A program made the position numbers and the translations under genes. From Desulfobulbus sp. (lineage in GTDB: Bacteria > Pseudomonadota > Gammaproteobacteria > Burkholderiales > Rhodocyclaceae): a stretch of 15,472 nucleotides of DNA. Below the pieces are notes generated by a model, which was given only the letters and a program-made list of their open reading frames with translations, was not told the DNA's origin and searched no databases. This document shows, one piece after another, positions 13,084 through 15,472 of this stretch. Positions within the stretch are counted from its first letter, which is position 1. Every line of letters starts with the position of its first letter. The stretch is taken from NCBI GenBank assembly GCA_009782025.1, contig WQUQ01000073.1, positions 1 to 15,472 on the forward strand, given 5' to 3'.

Positions 13084-14010
13084 ATGAAGAATGTCGATGA
13101 CATGTTATTGTTCGCCCAGGTGGTCAAGGCCCGGAGTTTTTCCGCCGCCGCCGACCATCTCGGCATCTCCAAGTCGCGGGTCAGCAAATCGGTAGCCCGG
13201 CTGGAGGCGGCGCTCGGCGTTCGCCTGCTGCAACGCAGCACCCGGCGGCTCAATCTGACCGAGGTGGGCGAGGCTTATTTCACGCATTGCGACCGCATCC
13301 TCGACGAACTGGCGCTGGCCGACAACACGGTCGGCAGCCTGCACCGGGAGCCGCGCGGCACGCTCAAATTCAGCGCGCCGGTGGCCTTCAGCACGCTGCA
13401 CCTGGCGTCGGCGCTGCCTGATTTCATGGCCCGCTATCCCGATCTGACCGTGGATATGACGATCAGCGACCGCCTGGTCGACCTGGTCGAGGCGGGCTAC
13501 GACCTGGCCTTGCGCATCGCCCCGGAGCCGGGCGGCCCCAATCTGGTCGCCCGGCGTCTGGCGCCGATCCGCCGCAAGATTTGCGGCAGTCCGGCCTATC
13601 TCGCCCGGCGCGGCGTACCGCAAACGCCGGCCGACCTGCTGCATCACAACTGTCTCGATTACACCTGCATGAATACCGACGGGCGCTGGCATCTGCGCGG
13701 CCCGGCCGGCAAGGCGGCCGTTCCGGTCGCCGGCAACCTGCGCATCAACGACGACGAAGCGCTGTCGCAAGCCGTGCTCGGCGGCCTCGGCCTGGCCTTG
13801 CTGCCGACCTTCATCATTGGCGGCGAGCTGCGGGCCGGACGTTTGGTCGAAGTCCTGCCCGACTATCTGCCGGTCGAGCGTTCCATCTATGCCGTGCACC
13901 TGCCGGATCGGCATCTGCCGTCGAAGGTGCGGGTTTTCATCGAATTCCTGCAACAGCGCTTCGGCGATGATCCGTATTGGGATCGGTTGTCGGCGAGCGT
14001 TGAGAATTGA
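13084..14010 (+). CDS. LysR family transcriptional regulator
   Basis: The protein is 308 aa. The N-terminal winged helix-turn-helix spans about 1-62: MLLFAQVVKARSFSAAADHL then GISKSRVSKSVARLEAALGV, and LLQRSTRRLNLTEVGEAYF. The effector-binding domain covers about 90-295, with GTLKFSAPVAFSTLHLASAL at its start, LVDLVEAGYDLALRI in the middle and VLGGLGLALLPTFIIGGELR near the end. This subgroup resembles the CrgA/DsdC-like clade that often controls a neighbouring oxidoreductase or MFS pump. Targets are unknown; the downstream same-strand MFS gene and the divergent small ORF/gdhA are candidates. No good ribosome-binding site precedes the ATG (AATAAAATCGCC). A LysR-type box lies upstream. Confidence 0.94.
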   Translation: MKNVDDMLLFAQVVKARSFSAAADHLGISKSRVSKSVARLEAALGVRLLQRSTRRLNLTEVGEAYFTHCDRILDELALADNTVGSLHREPRGTLKFSAPVAFSTLHLASALPDFMARYPDLTVDMTISDRLVDLVEAGYDLALRIAPEPGGPNLVARRLAPIRRKICGSPAYLARRGVPQTPADLLHHNCLDYTCMNTDGRWHLRGPAGKAAVPVAGNLRINDDEALSQAVLGGLGLALLPTFIIGGELRAGRLVEVLPDYLPVERSIYAVHLPDRHLPSKVRVFIEFLQQRFGDDPYWDRLSASVEN

Positions 14011-14065
14011 GTGTATTGGCCGGCTGAACGAAGCGAAAGCGAACTTGCCGTGCAACGGCGCAGTC

Positions 14066-14083
14066 TTAAAAATGGAATAACAT
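14066..14083 (+). promoter_or_regulatory. Possible MFS promoter with the same TTAAAAATGGAATA motif as phaC
   Basis: TTAAAAATGGAATA (14066-14079) is identical to 6857-6870 and runs into TAACAT (14078-14083), a weak -10, about 30 nt before ATG 14114. A short hairpin GCCGT-GCA-ACGGC (14047-14059) precedes it. Confidence 0.35.
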
Positions 14084-14113
14084 GGCGACCCTTGGCAATT
14101 GATCGGAACCCCC

Positions 14114-15322
14114 ATGCCCCCTGCCGCCGCGACCCGACCCGCCTCGACCGACCCGGCGCGGCGCTGGCGCGTCATTGCCGCCGGCGTCTGCGCCCTGATT
14201 CTCACCGTCGGCCTGGCCCGCTTCGCCTATACGCCGCTGCTGCCGGTCATGCGCGACCAGGCCGGGTTGTCCTATCTGGCCGGCGGCTGGCTGGCGACCA
14301 TCAATTACGCCGGCTATATGAGCGGGGCGCTGCTGGCCGCCTCGATCAGCGACCTGGGCCGCAAGTACGCGCTCTACCGCGTCGGCCTCGTCATCGCCGT
14401 GCTCAGTACCGCGGCCATGGGGCTGACCGACAACGTCATGCTGTGGGCGGCGCTGCGCTACGTCGCCGGCTTGTCGAGCACGGCCGGTCTGCTGCTGGCT
14501 TCCGGCCTGGCGCTCAACTGGCTGATGCGCCAGGGGCATCGCCCTGAACTGGGCCTGCATTTCACCGGCCTCGGCCTGGGCATCGTCGTCTCCGGTCTGG
14601 CGGTCGCGGCCATGAGCGGCTGGCTGGCGTGGGATCGGCAATGGCTCGGCCTGGGCGCGCTCGGTTTGCTTTTCTTCGTGCCGGCCTGGTTCTGGCTGCC
14701 GGCCCCGGCCGCGCTGACGGTCGGCGCGCCCCAGCCGCTGACGGCCCCGCCGCGCCCTTCGCCGCGCTGGCTGTGGCTGTTCATCGGCGCTTATTTCTGC
14801 GCCGGCTTCGGTTTCGTCATCAGCGCCACGTTCATCGTCGCCATTCTGGAAAAGCTGCCCCTGTTCGCCGGCCGGGGCGGCCTGATCTGGGTCGCCGTCG
14901 GCCTGGCGGCCGCCCCGTCGTCCTTCGTCTGGGATCGGACGGCGGCCGGCATCGGGCCGATTCGCGCCCTGCTGCTGGCCTACGGGCTGCAAACGGTTTC
15001 CATCCTGCTGCCGGCCATCAGCGACAGCGCAGCGCTCAACCTCATCAGCGCCGTGCTGTTCGGCGGCACCTTCGTCGGCATCGTCAGCCTGACGTTGACC
15101 TTGATCGGCCGCTGCTTCCCCGCCAATCCGGCCAAGGCGATGGCGCGGATGACGTTGAGCTACGGCGTGGCGCAGATCGGCGCGCCAGCCATGGCCGGCT
15201 ATATCGCCGCCGCCAGCGGCAGCTACCACGGCGCGCTATGGGTCACGGCGGCGGTGATGGCGGTCGGGATGCTTCTGTTGCGGGCCTTGCAGCGGGAGGA
15301 ACTGCGGCGCGTCGGCCATTGA
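14114..15322 (+). CDS. YbfB/YjiJ family MFS transporter
   Basis: The protein is 402 aa with about 12 transmembrane helices. The family signature GLARFAYTPLLPVMRDQAGL sits at the first helix. It is followed by GGWLATINYAGYMSGAL and the cytoplasmic loop SDLGRKYALYR, a form of MFS motif A. A central hydrophilic loop with PQPLTAPPRPSP separates the two six-helix halves. Substrates of this family are not known; export of small organic molecules is usual. The ATG at 14114 is used because the only upstream in-frame start is a TTG at 14099 without a ribosome-binding site; GGAA 6 nt before the ATG is weak support. It lies 103 bp after the LysR gene on the same strand and is a likely target of it. Confidence 0.88.
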   Translation: MPPAAATRPASTDPARRWRVIAAGVCALILTVGLARFAYTPLLPVMRDQAGLSYLAGGWLATINYAGYMSGALLAASISDLGRKYALYRVGLVIAVLSTAAMGLTDNVMLWAALRYVAGLSSTAGLLLASGLALNWLMRQGHRPELGLHFTGLGLGIVVSGLAVAAMSGWLAWDRQWLGLGALGLLFFVPAWFWLPAPAALTVGAPQPLTAPPRPSPRWLWLFIGAYFCAGFGFVISATFIVAILEKLPLFAGRGGLIWVAVGLAAAPSSFVWDRTAAGIGPIRALLLAYGLQTVSILLPAISDSAALNLISAVLFGGTFVGIVSLTLTLIGRCFPANPAKAMARMTLSYGVAQIGAPAMAGYIAAASGSYHGALWVTAAVMAVGMLLLRALQREELRRVGH

Positions 15323-15337
15323 TTGGCTGCATATCCA

Positions 15338-15472
15338 GGAGCCTGTCGGACTTTCCCGCCCCTGCGTCAACCCCAGGGCGATTGCATTTATTCGTCATGC
15401 GCGTTCCGCAAAAAATCGTTAACCCTCAGTCACTTATGAGGTCATCTTGTAAACTCATCCGAAATGGCGTCT
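15338..15472. other. Gene-free tail, possible insertion-sequence end
   Basis: GGAGCCTGTCGGAC (15338-15351) resembles terminal repeats that I associate with dispersed IS copies in Rhodocyclales, from memory only. After it come two weak hairpins, CCCTG/CAGGG (about 15360-15378) and CCTCA/TGAGG (about 15424-15441), and then lower-GC sequence to the window edge. No coding frame is supported within the window. Confidence 0.3.

Noticed and set aside
14066..15229. 387-codon minus-strand frame over the MFS gene
   Set aside because: Gln/Arg/Gly/Asp-rich shadow typical of antisense to transmembrane codons.

Overview
The window is GC-rich chromosomal DNA from a betaproteobacterium, most likely of the Rhodocyclales (Dechloromonas, Azonexus, Propionivibrio or Accumulibacter type). 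This rests on codon use, a class I PHA synthase, the cNMP/CBS/DUF294 plus exonuclease-like pair, and the hemerythrin/DUF2249/SirB2 cluster. The assignment is inference from family knowledge; no database was searched.

Region by region. (1) Positions 1-350 are AT-richer and mobile in character: the last codons of a probable transposase, a 3' fragment of an Ile2/Met-type (CAT) tRNA that looks like an attachment-site remnant, and a strong terminator. (2) Positions 377-5563 are all on the minus strand: tRNA-Ser(GGA) with its own promoter, a degenerate DEDD exonuclease-like protein overlapping a cNMP-CBS-DUF294 nucleotidyltransferase-like protein, a one-domain EamA transporter, a low-GC secreted protein of unknown function, and an Old Yellow Enzyme ene-reductase. 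(3) Positions 5676-6908 hold a small conserved plus-strand protein whose C-terminus runs into REP-like hairpins, a minus-strand universal stress protein with a clear promoter, and a 367-bp divergent intergenic region with a nested palindrome. (4) Positions 6909-11128 hold phaC and then a tightly overlapping plus-strand operon: hemerythrin, DUF2249, polytopic membrane protein and SirB2. (5) Positions 11124-11300 hold a 108-bp MITE with perfect 19-bp inverted repeats, which supplies the SirB2 stop codon, followed by terminators for both converging transcripts. (6) Positions 11423-15472 hold gdhA on the minus strand, a possible 35-codon gene, a LysR regulator with a textbook ATC-N9-GAT operator candidate in the divergent region, a YbfB/YjiJ-type MFS transporter, and a 150-bp tail that may be an IS end.

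Working together. PhaC stores carbon as polyhydroxyalkanoate. GdhA links 2-oxoglutarate to ammonia assimilation. The di-iron hemerythrin cluster plausibly senses or buffers O2 or NO, and UspA and the ene-reductase fit stress and electrophile handling. No CRISPR array, rRNA or intact prophage is visible. The points most worth a second look are the exonuclease-like protein that has lost four of five catalytic residues while remaining coupled to its DUF294 partner, the four-gene hemerythrin operon, the MITE, and the paired hairpins with compensatory changes.
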